Below, one piece after another: positions 1 to 7,454 of a stretch of DNA of 14,736 nt. Where the stretch lies: the NCBI GenBank assembly GCA_040756735.1, contig JBFLYC010000048.1:1-14736 (forward strand), in the 5' to 3' direction. The stretch comes from JBFLYC01 sp040756735 (GTDB lineage Bacteria; Bacillota; DSM-16504; Desulfitibacterales; Desulfitibacteraceae). The notes under the pieces are model-generated. The model made no database searches. It saw only the letters and a program-made list of their open reading frames with translations, and had not been told where the DNA came from. Position 1 is the stretch's first letter; every line of letters begins with the position of its first letter. Both the position numbers and the translations under genes were made by a program.

Positions 1-155
1 AAAAAATATTCTTGTGATAGGGTGGGGCTTGTTTAGTGTTGCCTTTTTTAGGCAAACACCCCCTTTTGTGCAGCGAATTCGCAAAAAAATTTCCAATTAC
101 CTACTTGACATCATACCGCTGCTCTCAACAATACATATACACGTTTTCAATTTAC
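1..155. other. Window edge, no gene seen; imperfect T-rich hairpin
   Basis: No open frame with family resemblance was seen here. Positions 35-58 can fold as GTGTTGCC / GGCAAACAC (one bulged base) around a TTTTTTA loop. It lies about 100 bases past the stop of the minus-strand RraA gene. No U-run follows the stem on the minus strand, so it is a weak terminator candidate at best. Confidence 0.3.
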
Positions 156-863
156 TTATTCTTCAATTGCGCCACCTATTTTCTTGAGATGTAGTCTAAA
201 AGTATAGTCCGGTTTTGAAGTTCGTTTTTCTAGATATTCACTGAACTTTAATTGATCACTTAGTTTTGTACCAGCTTTTATTAATTCAGCCTGCCGCCGC
301 TCAGTTTGCCAAATTGATTGTGCAACAGCAAGAACATCTTTTACAGTTTCTTTGGAGACAAAAACCGCTCCGTCGCTATCAGCAAATACAATATCATTTA
401 AAGCAACTTCAAAATCGCCGAAACTTGCTGATACTAACGCTTCTGGGTGACGATCATCTAATCTTCGGGGTCCAGCGGGAAAAGCGCCATAACTGAAAAT
501 TGGGAAACCAATATTTTCCAGTTCAGATGTATCCCGGTGGTTTCCCCATACGATAATACCTGCCAGTCGACAGGCCTGTGCTTCTAAAACAGTTAAATCA
601 CCAATACATCCTTCATCTGTTCTTCCTTCATTATCTATTACAAGAACATCACCCTGCTCTGAATTCCTCATTGCCTCTAAGAATACATCAACACTGCCGT
701 AATGACGTACCGGCAGAACCCTTCCAACTAAACGCAATCCAGGTATAATTGGCTTTATACCTGCAGGAGCAATACGAGGTGAAATTCCAATTCTTAAGCA
801 TGCATCAGCTATTACTGGCGTTGATAAGTTTTCAAAAGCAATCCTTAAATCTTTACTAAGCAT
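156..863 (-). CDS. RraA family protein (HMG aldolase / demethylmenaquinone methyltransferase-like)
   Basis: About 235 residues with the RraA/HMG-aldolase fold signature. A GDL triplet lies near residues 88-90, and a glycine-rich strand leads to GNHRDTSEL, where R110, D111 and E114 fit the Arg-Asp-x-x-Glu metal/substrate site of 4-hydroxy-4-methyl-2-oxoglutarate aldolases. The family contains class II metal-dependent pyruvate aldolases and the RNase E regulator RraA; many members are annotated as 'methyltransferase' by legacy transfer. I chose ATG at 863, not the upstream in-frame ATG at 911, because GGAGGGG (871-877) sits 7 bases before it and the sequence from MLSKDLRIAF fits the usual family N-terminus. 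The gene stands alone: downstream is the window edge, upstream are gene remnants. The retained RD-E motif favours aldolase or decarboxylase activity on a 2-oxo acid, but the substrate cannot be read from the sequence. Confidence 0.85.
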   Translation of the reverse strand: MLSKDLRIAFENLSTPVIADACLRIGISPRIAPAGIKPIIPGLRLVGRVLPVRHYGSVDVFLEAMRNSEQGDVLVIDNEGRTDEGCIGDLTVLEAQACRLAGIIVWGNHRDTSELENIGFPIFSYGAFPAGPRRLDDRHPEALVSASFGDFEVALNDIVFADSDGAVFVSKETVKDVLAVAQSIWQTERRQAELIKAGTKLSDQLKFSEYLEKRTSKPDYTFRLHLKKIGGAIEE

Positions 864-978
864 ATAAAAACCCCTCCATATAATTTTATATAACATCCTC
901 AAGATTCCCAATAATCTAAATCATGTGCATCCTCATTTTAACCTATTTCCATAAAGTCAATTATCGCCATATAGTTGA

Positions 979-1209
979 CTGAGTTTAACAAAACCAGAAT
1001 TTCGCAATCTAGGAGTAGGTAAAAAATTGTTACTCTGTCTATTGGATTATTGTCATGGACGTTTTAATCAAGTATTTCTTTGGACTTTAAGTACTCTGGA
1101 ACCAGCCCGTCATGTATACAAAAAGTTTAGGTTCAAGCTAACCGAAACCAAAACTCACGACATTTGGGGACATAATTTAACAGAAGAGAGATGGGACTTA
1201 TTTCTGTAA
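979..1209 (+). pseudogene. C-terminal remnant of a GNAT acetyltransferase (MarR-GNAT type)
   Basis: An open frame of about 76 codons has no proper start. It begins after an in-frame TGA at 976-978 and ends at a TAA. It reads PEFRNLGVGKKLL, the acetyl-CoA-binding R-x-x-G-x-G/A motif, then FLWTLSTLEPARHVYKKF and a tail ending EERWDLFL. This matches the C-terminal half of GNAT domains fused to MarR-type regulators in Firmicutes. One odd residue is Arg in KKFRF, where Gly is usual (KKFGF). The regulator half and the first half of the acetyltransferase are not recognisable upstream (912-978), so I read this as a remnant, not an expressed gene. A 60-residue ORF from TTG at 1027 is part of the same remnant. 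Confidence 0.7.
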
Positions 1210-1215
1210 TTATAA

Positions 1216-1416
1216 AACCCTGACCCAGCATGTTTAGTTGCATCTCAACTACTTCCACATTTCACCCTAAATTTGCTGTTTTTTCCACACATCAGTATTC
1301 CGGCTCTAAAAAGCTTTGCAGCAGCCCTGGTAATTATATATGTAGTCAGTATGAGTATTACCCTCCCACTGCGATTTGCCAACTGGGAACGTCGGCAACA
1401 CCAATCCTTAACATAA
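1216..1416 (+). pseudogene. Possible C-terminal remnant of a membrane protein
   Basis: An open frame without a start runs from 1216 to a TAA at 1414-1416. Its second half is strongly hydrophobic (ALKSFAAALVIIYVVSMSI) and is followed by a positively charged end, RFANWERRQ, a composition typical of the last membrane helix and cytoplasmic tail of an integral membrane protein. No ribosome binding site or start is visible, and I cannot name the family. It could be chance hydrophobicity in AT-rich DNA. Confidence 0.25.
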
Positions 1417-1551
1417 TAATGATGAACTGATCAAAAGAGTACATTAAATCACCTAAATACTTAACGTATAAATTAATAGGAGTGGTGTTACTCTATATCT
1501 AAAGTTCCATATTAATCCAGAAATTTAAGATTTGCAAGTGGAGGATTTAAT
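1417..1551. other. Leader region of the YetF-like gene
   Basis: AT-rich non-coding stretch before the DUF421 gene. GGAGG at 1541-1545 is its ribosome binding site. I could not identify a convincing sigma-A or sporulation-sigma promoter. Confidence 0.4.
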
Positions 1552-2271
1552 ATGCCCTTTTGGGAAAATCAGGAATCTTTATCGGTTCTACAATGGATAC
1601 TTCGAGGCATTGTAATGTTTTGGTGGCTGCTTCTTATGACCAAGTTAATGGGTCAACGACAGATCGGGCGGCTAAATGTATTCGATTTCATAGTTGCATT
1701 TACTATTGGCGGTACAGCGGCCGGTGTACTCAATAATTCTAGAAACGGATTAATAGGCGCTTTAACTACAATAGCAACGTTAGCAGCTTTAGATATCATT
1801 GTGGCTTTTCTTGCTTTAAAAAACGCCAAGTTTCGCCGCATTGTTCAAGATGAGCCTCTTGTTCTTATACAAAATGGCCGCATAATAGAAAATATGTTAC
1901 GTAAAGCTCGATTTAATCTAGACGACTTGTTATTGGAGCTCAGATTAAAAAATATCCCCAACCTTCATGACGTAGAATTCGCTATTCTTGAATCCAACGG
2001 TAAGCTCAGCATCATACCTAAATCACAATCACGAGCAGTTAAACCTAGTGATTTAAATATTTCTACCAAATATGAAGGAATGCCAACCTTGCTAATTGAA
2101 GATGGCAATATTATTGAAGATAATTTAAATAAAAGTAATTTAGACAAATCATGGTTAATTAACCAGCTGCAGCTACAAGGTGTCAATGACCCAAAAACCG
2201 TGTTTGCAGCTATGCTCGACACTCGAGGGAGACTTTACATTTCCAAAAAATATGAAGAGTTCATTCGCTAA
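1552..2271 (+). CDS. YetF-like DUF421 membrane protein
   Basis: A 239-residue protein of the DUF421/YetF family and close to full length. Three hydrophobic segments (about residues 12-34, 43-60 and 68-92) are followed by a cytoplasmic alpha/beta region. Family landmarks are visible: MGQRQIGRLNVFDFIVAF after the first helix, then FNLDDLLLELR and DVEFAILESNGKLS in the soluble part. B. subtilis YetF and relatives are membrane proteins of poorly defined role; several Firmicutes homologues are linked to spores. The ATG at 1552 is supported by GGAGG seven bases upstream. It converges on the minus-strand HEAT-like gene, with only 36 bases (including a short TA repeat) between the two stops. It appears intact, unlike most neighbours. 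Confidence 0.88.
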   Translation: MPFWENQESLSVLQWILRGIVMFWWLLLMTKLMGQRQIGRLNVFDFIVAFTIGGTAAGVLNNSRNGLIGALTTIATLAALDIIVAFLALKNAKFRRIVQDEPLVLIQNGRIIENMLRKARFNLDDLLLELRLKNIPNLHDVEFAILESNGKLSIIPKSQSRAVKPSDLNISTKYEGMPTLLIEDGNIIEDNLNKSNLDKSWLINQLQLQGVNDPKTVFAAMLDTRGRLYISKKYEEFIR

Positions 2272-2307
2272 TACTATGAAACCTGTTATATATATATATC
2301 AAGTTAA

Positions 2308-2913
2308 CTATTTCTCAGCAATTACTAACATTTCATAGTCTTCTGTTGTTAATTTGTCTTTTCTACTAAAGGCTCCTAATCTAGCTCCATAAATATCAAT
2401 ATTTTTGAATTCGAGTGATTTTAGCAGCCATGTTATCTCAGATGGAATATAATATCTTTCGTTACACTGCAGTTCTTTTCTATTACCGAAGTATGCCAAC
2501 CCCTTCCTCAAAGCTTTGAAGCCTTCGTCTTTTCTATCCTGGATGGCTTTAATGGATTCGGTGATTTTATCCAGTATTTGCAGCACTTTTTCTACATGTT
2601 TCTTTTGTTTCAACAATTTTGGTTCACAGAGAGCGGCAGCTGCAGCTCTTTTTTCGTAGTTGTTACCTTCAGACCATTCTTCCATATGCTCTAATAATTC
2701 ATGCATATGGCTTTCGCCATAAATCTGCAAGGCCATAGCCACTCCTTCACGAATTCTCCACCTGGGATCTGAGGCTAGCGATCGCAATTTTTTAAGATAT
2801 CCTTTCTTCCCTTCTGCAACAAGCCTGCCTAATCCCACCGTTCCACAACACGCCAAAAATTCTTGTTGTGAATTGACTGGGGCTTTTTCAGGAGTAAAGC
2901 TAACCAGGTGCAA
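2308..2913 (-). CDS. Chimeric ORF: HEAT-repeat protein joined to a methyltransferase-like C-terminus
   Basis: Residues 1-140 read as a HEAT-repeat protein: PVNSQQEFLACCGTVGLGRL, then LASDPRWRIREGVAMALQ, then KRAAAAALCEPKLL, the pattern of the short DNA-alkylation-repeat-like proteins. These normally continue with more helices after LRKGLAY. Here, from about residue 145, the sequence becomes ERYYIPSEITWLLKSL, then IDIYGARLGAFSRKDKL, ending EDYEMLVIAEK. That resembles the end of a class I SAM-dependent methyltransferase, without its SAM-binding core. The join lies near 2460-2493. The 5' side is also cut: the HEAT frame extends upstream of the first TTG (2913) as QAVAEIGKEEQF, overlaps the hydrolase gene and meets a TGA with no ATG. 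I read this as a deletion product, probably non-functional. Family names are from memory of sequence patterns. Confidence 0.65.
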   Translation of the reverse strand: MHLVSFTPEKAPVNSQQEFLACCGTVGLGRLVAEGKKGYLKKLRSLASDPRWRIREGVAMALQIYGESHMHELLEHMEEWSEGNNYEKRAAAAALCEPKLLKQKKHVEKVLQILDKITESIKAIQDRKDEGFKALRKGLAYFGNRKELQCNERYYIPSEITWLLKSLEFKNIDIYGARLGAFSRKDKLTTEDYEMLVIAEK

Positions 2914-3484
2914 AAATTGTTCTTCCTTTCCTATTTCCGCAACAGCTTGGATAGTTCTTTGAAAAAGGATTCATAAATCCATGTTCTGCTTCAATTACTT
3001 TGACTTGTATTTGCTTCTTATTCTGCAATTTTTGTGTTAATTCCAGTACATTAAATGTCTGTTCATTACTTGAAAAAAATAATAATATCGGGCATTGAGG
3101 TTCGATATCAGAATAATCTCTTATTCTCGATCCATAAAAACCAATTATCCCATCTACTTTATACTCAGTACTAAGCCAAGCAATAGTTGCACCGATACTG
3201 AAACCTAAAACAAATATTTGCTCATATTTCTTTCTGTTTGTTTCCACCAGTTGTTTAATTGCTTGCAGTGATTTCTTGAAGCCAATTTCATTCATAAAAA
3301 AATGATACGCTTTGTCTTCTTCTTCATACGAAAATGAAACATTGTTTAATAAATCTGGAATCTGAACATCAAAGCCTTCTGTAGTCAAAAAATCCTTATA
3401 GTAGTTAATGTGATCATTAATCCCGTATATTTCATGAACAATTATTATTAATGATCTTTTAGAATGAGCCTCCATCAATTCCAC
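2900..3484 (-). CDS. Dienelactone hydrolase-like protein, C-terminus lost
   Basis: Alpha/beta-hydrolase of the dienelactone hydrolase type. It shows VHEIYGINDHI (residues 16-26), the nucleophile elbow GFSIGA with Ser96, DGIIGFYGSRIRDY (111-124) and the His-containing HGFMNPFSKNY (168-178). The catalytic Ser and His are therefore present. After residue 178 the sequence turns into PSCCGNRKGRTIFAPG, unlike the expected final helix, and its DNA is in fact the out-of-frame start of the HEAT-repeat gene. About 20 C-terminal residues were thus replaced when a deletion joined the two genes near 2945-2960. Start choice: GTG at 3484 with a weak GAAAG upstream; ATG at 3475 is an equal alternative. Activity is possible but stability is doubtful. 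Confidence 0.72.
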   Translation of the reverse strand: MELMEAHSKRSLIIIVHEIYGINDHINYYKDFLTTEGFDVQIPDLLNNVSFSYEEEDKAYHFFMNEIGFKKSLQAIKQLVETNRKKYEQIFVLGFSIGATIAWLSTEYKVDGIIGFYGSRIRDYSDIEPQCPILLFFSSNEQTFNVLELTQKLQNKKQIQVKVIEAEHGFMNPFSKNYPSCCGNRKGRTIFAPG

Positions 3485-3566
3485 ATCTTTCAGAATAAAG
3501 TAATAACGCTGGTTATCCGAAAACTGATTTGAATTACATAGTAAGTTTTTACACCTGCAAGTTTGC

Positions 3567-4436
3567 CTAAAAAATGTGCAGGGGATAAATCACGTCTAAG
3601 AAGGTAAAAGTGAACATGACAACACTTAATATACCATTTAAATTAAAAAATGCAAAGTTGGCTCTGGACAGGTCATCCGGCCGCACCAAAGTGTGCTGAT
3701 AAAAAAGAATAACTACCACCATGGCCACCCCGGCCAGGTAAAAAACTCCAAGATTAAGAAGCAACCCGACAGCCAGGAAAAAAAGTGGAGCGATAATATG
3801 AAAGGCCATGGAGATGTAAAGCGCATTTTTTATACCAAACCTTGCCGGAATAGAGTATAGCCCCTCCTTCCGGTCAAAGTCGTAATCGTCGCAGGCATAG
3901 ATAATATCAAATCCGGCTACCCAGAAAAGAACACCCGTTGCCAAAAGTACCGGCGCCAGGTCAAACTGCCCGACAATGGCTATCCAACTGCCCAGAGGCG
4001 CCAGACCCAATGCAGCCCCTAAAAACAGGTGGCAGGCCCAGGAAAAGCGCTTGGTATAAGAGTAAGTCAGGAGAACCAGCACTGCAACAGGGAAAAGACG
4101 GAAGGCCAACTGGCTAAGCTGGGAAGAAGAGTATAACAAAACAGCAAAAGATATAAATATATAAACCCATACTTCTGTTGCACTTAAAAGACCAGCCGGC
4201 AGCGCCCTTCCAGCTGTACGGGGGTTTTTAGCGTCAATATGGCGATCGACTACTCTGTTTAAAGACATTGCCGCAGTCCTGGCGCCAACCATGGCCAGGG
4301 TAATCCAAAACAGGTCATGCATGGCCGGCAGTTTTTTTTCTGCCAATAGAGCACCTACATAAGCAAAGGGGAGGGCAAAGATGGTATGCTCAAACTTTAT
4401 CATCTCAAGGAAAACCTTTAGCTTTTTAAAAGCCAT
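3567..4436 (-). CDS. ubiA: UbiA-family polyprenyltransferase (menaquinone/ubiquinone type)
   Basis: A 289-residue integral membrane prenyltransferase with both Asp-rich motifs of the UbiA family: N60-R-V-V-D64-R-H-I-D68 followed by NPRTAGR (71-77), and D177-I-I-Y-A-C-D-D184-Y-D-F-D188. These bind the Mg-diphosphate of the polyprenyl donor. Eight to nine hydrophobic segments fill the rest. It is the length of the 'UbiA-like' proteins that prenylate the naphthoate intermediate in the futalosine (Mqn) menaquinone route; in that case the name mqnP would apply. Choosing between benzoate and naphthoate substrates is inference from the UbiD partner and the likely clostridial host. The ATG at 4436 overlaps the end of ubiD by 11 bases and has GGGAG just upstream, indicating translational coupling. 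Confidence 0.88.
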   Translation of the reverse strand: MAFKKLKVFLEMIKFEHTIFALPFAYVGALLAEKKLPAMHDLFWITLAMVGARTAAMSLNRVVDRHIDAKNPRTAGRALPAGLLSATEVWVYIFISFAVLLYSSSQLSQLAFRLFPVAVLVLLTYSYTKRFSWACHLFLGAALGLAPLGSWIAIVGQFDLAPVLLATGVLFWVAGFDIIYACDDYDFDRKEGLYSIPARFGIKNALYISMAFHIIAPLFFLAVGLLLNLGVFYLAGVAMVVVILFYQHTLVRPDDLSRANFAFFNLNGILSVVMFTFTFLDVIYPLHIF

Positions 4437-5868
4437 AACTCTCCCACTTTCCGTCTACCAGCTTCTTGACTGCTTCGCTCATTTCTACATCGTTGGGCCA
4501 CTCCCTCTGATGTCCCTCTGAAGGCCATTTCCTTGTAGCATCAATACCCATCTTGGTGCCCAGGCGAGGCATCGGCGATGAGTGGTCAAGGTCGTCAAGG
4601 GGCCCTTGTACCAGCATTACGTCCCGGCCGGCATCTATATTATTGAAAACCCGCCACATTACTTCCGACACATTTTGCACGTTGACTTCTTCATCCACTA
4701 CAATAATCAGTTTGGTCAGCATCATTAATCCCATGCCCCATAAAGCGGACATGACCTTTTTTGCATGGCCGGGGTAGCGTTTTTTAATAGATATGATAAC
4801 GCAGTTATGAAAAACACCTTCAGGAGGCATATTCATGTCTACCACCTCAGGCAGTTGAAACCTCATCATTGGCAAGAAAATTCGCTCGGTGACCTTGCCG
4901 ATAAAAGCATCTTCCATAGGGGGCTTGCCTACTATAGTAGCCGGGTAAATCGGGTCTTTTCGGCGGGTGATACAGGTAAGGTGGAATACCGGGTAGTAAT
5001 CAGCCAGTGAATAATAACCGGTGTGATCTCCAAAAGGACCTTCCAGCCTGGTTTCCCCGGGCTCAACATAGCCCTCCAAAATAATCTCCGCCCTTGCCGG
5101 CACCTCCAAGTCGGAAGTTTCACACTTAACCAATTCAACGGGTTCTTTGCGCAGGAAGCCTGCGAACAACATCTCATCAATCCCTGGCGGAAGGGGCACT
5201 GTTGCTGAAAAGATCACTGACGGGTCGGCTCCCAGGGCAACGGCCACGGGCATTCTGTTCCCACTGGAGGTCTCCCGGTAGTGTTTCGCGCCATCCTTAT
5301 GAATATGCCAGTGCATTCCGGTTGTGCAGTCGTCGAAAACCTGCATCCGGTACATACCTACGTTGCGCTTGCCAGTAACAGGATCCTTGGTGAATACCAG
5401 GGGCAGGGTGATAAATGGCCCACCGTCATCTGGCCAGCACTTTAAAACAGGTATTTCTGAAAGGGATGGATTATCCTTAATTATTACTTCTTTGCAAGGC
5501 CCGCTTTTTACTGTTTTAGGTATGAATGAAGATAGCTGCGCCAGCTTGGGCAGGGCCTTCAACTTATCCATAAAGGATGTTGGCAGCTCCGGAGGCTGAA
5601 TAAATTCCAATATTTGATCACCGATATGATCGAATTCATCCACACCCAGTGCCAGTTTCATTCTTTCCATTGTACCAAAAAGATTGGTGACCACTGGTAT
5701 CCGGTAACCCTTGACATTCTCAAACAGCAAGGCCGGACCTCCGGACTTGACCATCCGGTCGCTGATCTCAGTAATCTCCAGTTCGGCGTCCACTTCCACT
5801 TTTATTTTCTTTAATAAACCGCGACGTTCCAAATCCGCCATGAAGGCGCGCAAATCCGTATAAGCCAT
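4426..5868 (-). CDS. ubiD: UbiD-family prenyl-FMN decarboxylase (menaquinone biosynthesis type)
   Basis: A 480-residue UbiD-family decarboxylase, full length. Typical landmarks are NVGMYRMQVFDD (169-180), TTGMHWHIHKDGAKHYRE (182-199), the ETRLEGPFGDHTGYYS segment with the active-site acids (E272, E276) and the metal/prFMN region (272-287), and GKPPMED (314-320). UbiD enzymes use prenylated FMN, made by UbiX, to remove a carboxylate from an aromatic ring. In this host the likely reaction is decarboxylation of the prenylated naphthoate in the futalosine menaquinone pathway (MqnL role), coupled to the overlapping ubiA. The start is ATG at 5868 with AAAGGAG at 5881-5887. No ubiX gene lies nearby, so prFMN must come from a locus outside the window. 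Higher GC than the flanking remnants suggests conserved core sequence. Confidence 0.9.
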   Translation of the reverse strand: MAYTDLRAFMADLERRGLLKKIKVEVDAELEITEISDRMVKSGGPALLFENVKGYRIPVVTNLFGTMERMKLALGVDEFDHIGDQILEFIQPPELPTSFMDKLKALPKLAQLSSFIPKTVKSGPCKEVIIKDNPSLSEIPVLKCWPDDGGPFITLPLVFTKDPVTGKRNVGMYRMQVFDDCTTGMHWHIHKDGAKHYRETSSGNRMPVAVALGADPSVIFSATVPLPPGIDEMLFAGFLRKEPVELVKCETSDLEVPARAEIILEGYVEPGETRLEGPFGDHTGYYSLADYYPVFHLTCITRRKDPIYPATIVGKPPMEDAFIGKVTERIFLPMMRFQLPEVVDMNMPPEGVFHNCVIISIKKRYPGHAKKVMSALWGMGLMMLTKLIIVVDEEVNVQNVSEVMWRVFNNIDAGRDVMLVQGPLDDLDHSSPMPRLGTKMGIDATRKWPSEGHQREWPNDVEMSEAVKKLVDGKWESYGF

Positions 5869-5901
5869 TACTCTTCATCTCCTTTAAATTAGTCGTAGGG
5901 C

Positions 5902-6393
5902 TTAGAGTGTTCTGTTAAACAGCATAATTGCAGTATCTTCTTTAATTAAGTAAGTTTTAAATCCTACTCTTTCATATAATCTTTTTGCTGGATTCTGGAC
6001 ATTTACACTTAGAGAAATACTCTTGGTAGACACCGGTAAATGGTCAATTAAATACTGCAAAAGAGCTGTACCGGCACCTTTTCCTCTATATTCAGGATAC
6101 AATGCGATACTAAGTTCAGGCATACCATCGTCAATATAACCATAACCCTTGTTTTCTTCATTAAAGGCCCTAATCCAAGCAGCGCCTAATTTCCTGTTAG
6201 TATCTTGTTCAATGATTATATAACCGATATCATGTTTTTCGTCCCAATTCTTGATGTACTTATATAAATTAGGTTCATATATAATGCTTCTGGGAAGCGT
6301 CTCATTGTCTCTAATGTATATGGCATGATACAACATATCTTCTAAGAAAGACATTTCAGACTTATCAATTGCTTTAAAGTAATATTTATACAA
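5902..6393 (-). CDS. GNAT family N-acetyltransferase
   Basis: A 163-residue GNAT acetyltransferase, full length. The acetyl-CoA pyrophosphate-binding motif is YPEYRGKGAGTALL (99-112, with R103-G-K-G-A-G). It is preceded by the strand ELSIAL and followed by SLSVNVQNPAKRLYERVGF (128-145), the usual motif B. The N-terminus DKSEMSFLEDMLYHAI fits small GNATs that modify amino groups of metabolites or antibiotics; the substrate is unknown. The start appears to be TTG at 6393, with GGAGG 11 bases upstream inside ATGGAGGACACC. The ATG of that string is in another frame. The gene ends 33 bases before ubiD on the same strand and may be co-transcribed, though no functional link is evident. Confidence 0.82.
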   Translation of the reverse strand: MYKYYFKAIDKSEMSFLEDMLYHAIYIRDNETLPRSIIYEPNLYKYIKNWDEKHDIGYIIIEQDTNRKLGAAWIRAFNEENKGYGYIDDGMPELSIALYPEYRGKGAGTALLQYLIDHLPVSTKSISLSVNVQNPAKRLYERVGFKTYLIKEDTAIMLFNRTL

Positions 6394-6460
6394 ACAGAGG
6401 TGTCCTCCATAATTAAATTTCTCAAGTTTATTATTTGTCTATAGAATAAGTAAGCTGCCC

Positions 6461-7135
6461 CTAATATAATAATTCTCCTTCAAGCACAGTTATTGCTTTA
6501 CCTGAGATTATTACTCTTTCACCTATACTTTGGACTTTTAAAATTCCACCCCGTTCTGACACTTGATATGCAATAAAAAGGTCTTTTTCAAGTTTTCTCT
6601 TCCAGTAAGGGGCCAAGCAGCAATGTGCTGATCCTGTGACTGGGTCTTCATTTATTCCAACTGACGGTGCAAAAAAGCGCGATACGAAATCGTATTCTTT
6701 GGATCTTGCTGTTACGATAACTCCTCGCATGGGAACTTCTAAAAGCGCTGCAAAATCTGGGTTAATGTCTTTGACGATCTCTTCATTCTCTACCTCAACT
6801 ATATAGTCAAATATGTTCTTTCCAACATATAAAGGATTGACTTTGAGTGCATTTAACAATGCTGCCGGTGGTTTTGTTTCTTTTTCCGGCGTAGCTGGAA
6901 AGTTCATGTCTATCCAACCTTCCGCTATTTTTGCAGTTAGCACTCCACTTTTAGTATAGAACTCAGCAATTTGCTCTTTTGGCAATATTCCTTTTTCCCA
7001 TAAAACATGGGCACTGGCCAATGTTGCATGTCCGCAGAGGTCAACCTCTGAATTAGGGGTAAACCAACGCAAATTAAATCCACCTTTTTCCTGAACAAGA
7101 AATGCAGTGATCTTCTTTTTGACTTCCTTTAACAT
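6461..7135 (-). CDS. PhzF-like isomerase, N-terminally truncated
   Basis: Strong PhzF-family similarity: GGFNLRWFTPNSEVDLCGHATLASAHVLWE (residues 18-47, with conserved H36) and GINEDPVTGSAHC (160-172, with D164). Family members are about 260-300 residues; this ORF has 224 and lacks roughly the first 40-45. The missing part includes the Ser-Glu-Thr segment holding the catalytic Glu (Glu45 in PhzF); here the equivalent position reads KKKITAF. A better start exists upstream: ATG at 7151 with AAGGAGT at 7158-7164, reading MKEIIY, which resembles the normal family start, but it is out of frame with the body. This suggests an internal out-of-frame deletion of the N-terminal coding region. Probably non-functional. 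It sits upstream of the GNAT gene on the same strand. Confidence 0.75.
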   Translation of the reverse strand: MLKEVKKKITAFLVQEKGGFNLRWFTPNSEVDLCGHATLASAHVLWEKGILPKEQIAEFYTKSGVLTAKIAEGWIDMNFPATPEKETKPPAALLNALKVNPLYVGKNIFDYIVEVENEEIVKDINPDFAALLEVPMRGVIVTARSKEYDFVSRFFAPSVGINEDPVTGSAHCCLAPYWKRKLEKDLFIAYQVSERGGILKVQSIGERVIISGKAITVLEGELLY

Positions 7136-7303
7136 ATATTATCTCTTTCATGGTTTTACTCCTTGTTTTGCTAAATTCCTATTTAACCTCTCCGTGCAAT
7201 CATTTCAATTCCTACCAAAAAATTTTTACCCATTTCATTTTAAACTCGCCTCACTGTCCCCTGCAGGAATGCAGCGTTAGATGACTGCCATCTTTCCCAT
7301 GGG

Positions 7304-7332
7304 TTGTTAACTGGTAGATATTATGACATAAA
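7304..7332 (+). promoter_or_regulatory. Possible promoter of the yjdF unit
   Basis: TTGTTA (7304-7309) and CATAAA (7327-7332) are separated by 17 bases, a fair match to sigma-A boxes. The predicted transcript would start near 7339, exactly where the closing stem of the leader RNA begins. The -10 box is a weak match. Confidence 0.4.
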
Positions 7333-7338
7333 TGAAAC

Positions 7339-7450
7339 TAGGAATATAAAAACACGAACCGGTTGGTAGTCCGGATGCACCATGAATTGGTGCCAGTAAC
7401 CTTCCCCCTCGGGATGTCCATTGTTCCTAACTGTTTATGAAGAGGGGGAG
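7339..7450 (+). promoter_or_regulatory. Probable yjdF (azaaromatic) riboswitch
   Basis: Structured leader directly upstream of a YjdF gene. Pairings seen by eye: outer stem TAGGAA (7339-7344) with TTCCTA (7424-7429); inner stem GGTT (7361-7364) with AACC (7398-7401); hairpin GCACCA (7377-7382) with TGGTGC (7388-7393). In addition CCCCCTC within 7401-7410 can pair with GAGGGGGAG at 7442-7450, which is the ribosome binding site of the gene. The known yjdF RNA class lies upstream of yjdF genes and answers to planar azaaromatic compounds, probably regulating translation. Assignment rests on gene context plus the RBS-hiding pairing; I could not align it to the published consensus. Confidence 0.65.
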
Positions 7451-7454
7451 CATA

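Noticed and set aside
105..133. TTGACA at 105-110 as a plus-strand promoter
   Set aside because: No good -10 box at 16-18 bases, and it would drive transcription antisense to the RraA gene.
266..496. Plus-strand ORF of 76 codons inside the RraA gene
   Set aside because: Antisense shadow of the well-supported minus-strand RraA gene; Gln/Leu-rich low-complexity product, no ribosome binding site.
1230..1430. 66-codon plus-strand ORF from ATG 1230
   Set aside because: Ser/Thr/Cys-rich, unlike any protein family; another frame of the same DNA shows a better membrane-helix pattern.
3555..3583. CCTGCA...TGCAGG foldback at the end of ubiA as a terminator
   Set aside because: Only a 6-bp stem with a large loop and no U-run on the minus strand; it also overlaps the last codons of ubiA.
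4553..5814. Several plus-strand and one extra minus-strand ORF within ubiD
   Set aside because: Shadows of the strongly conserved UbiD coding sequence.
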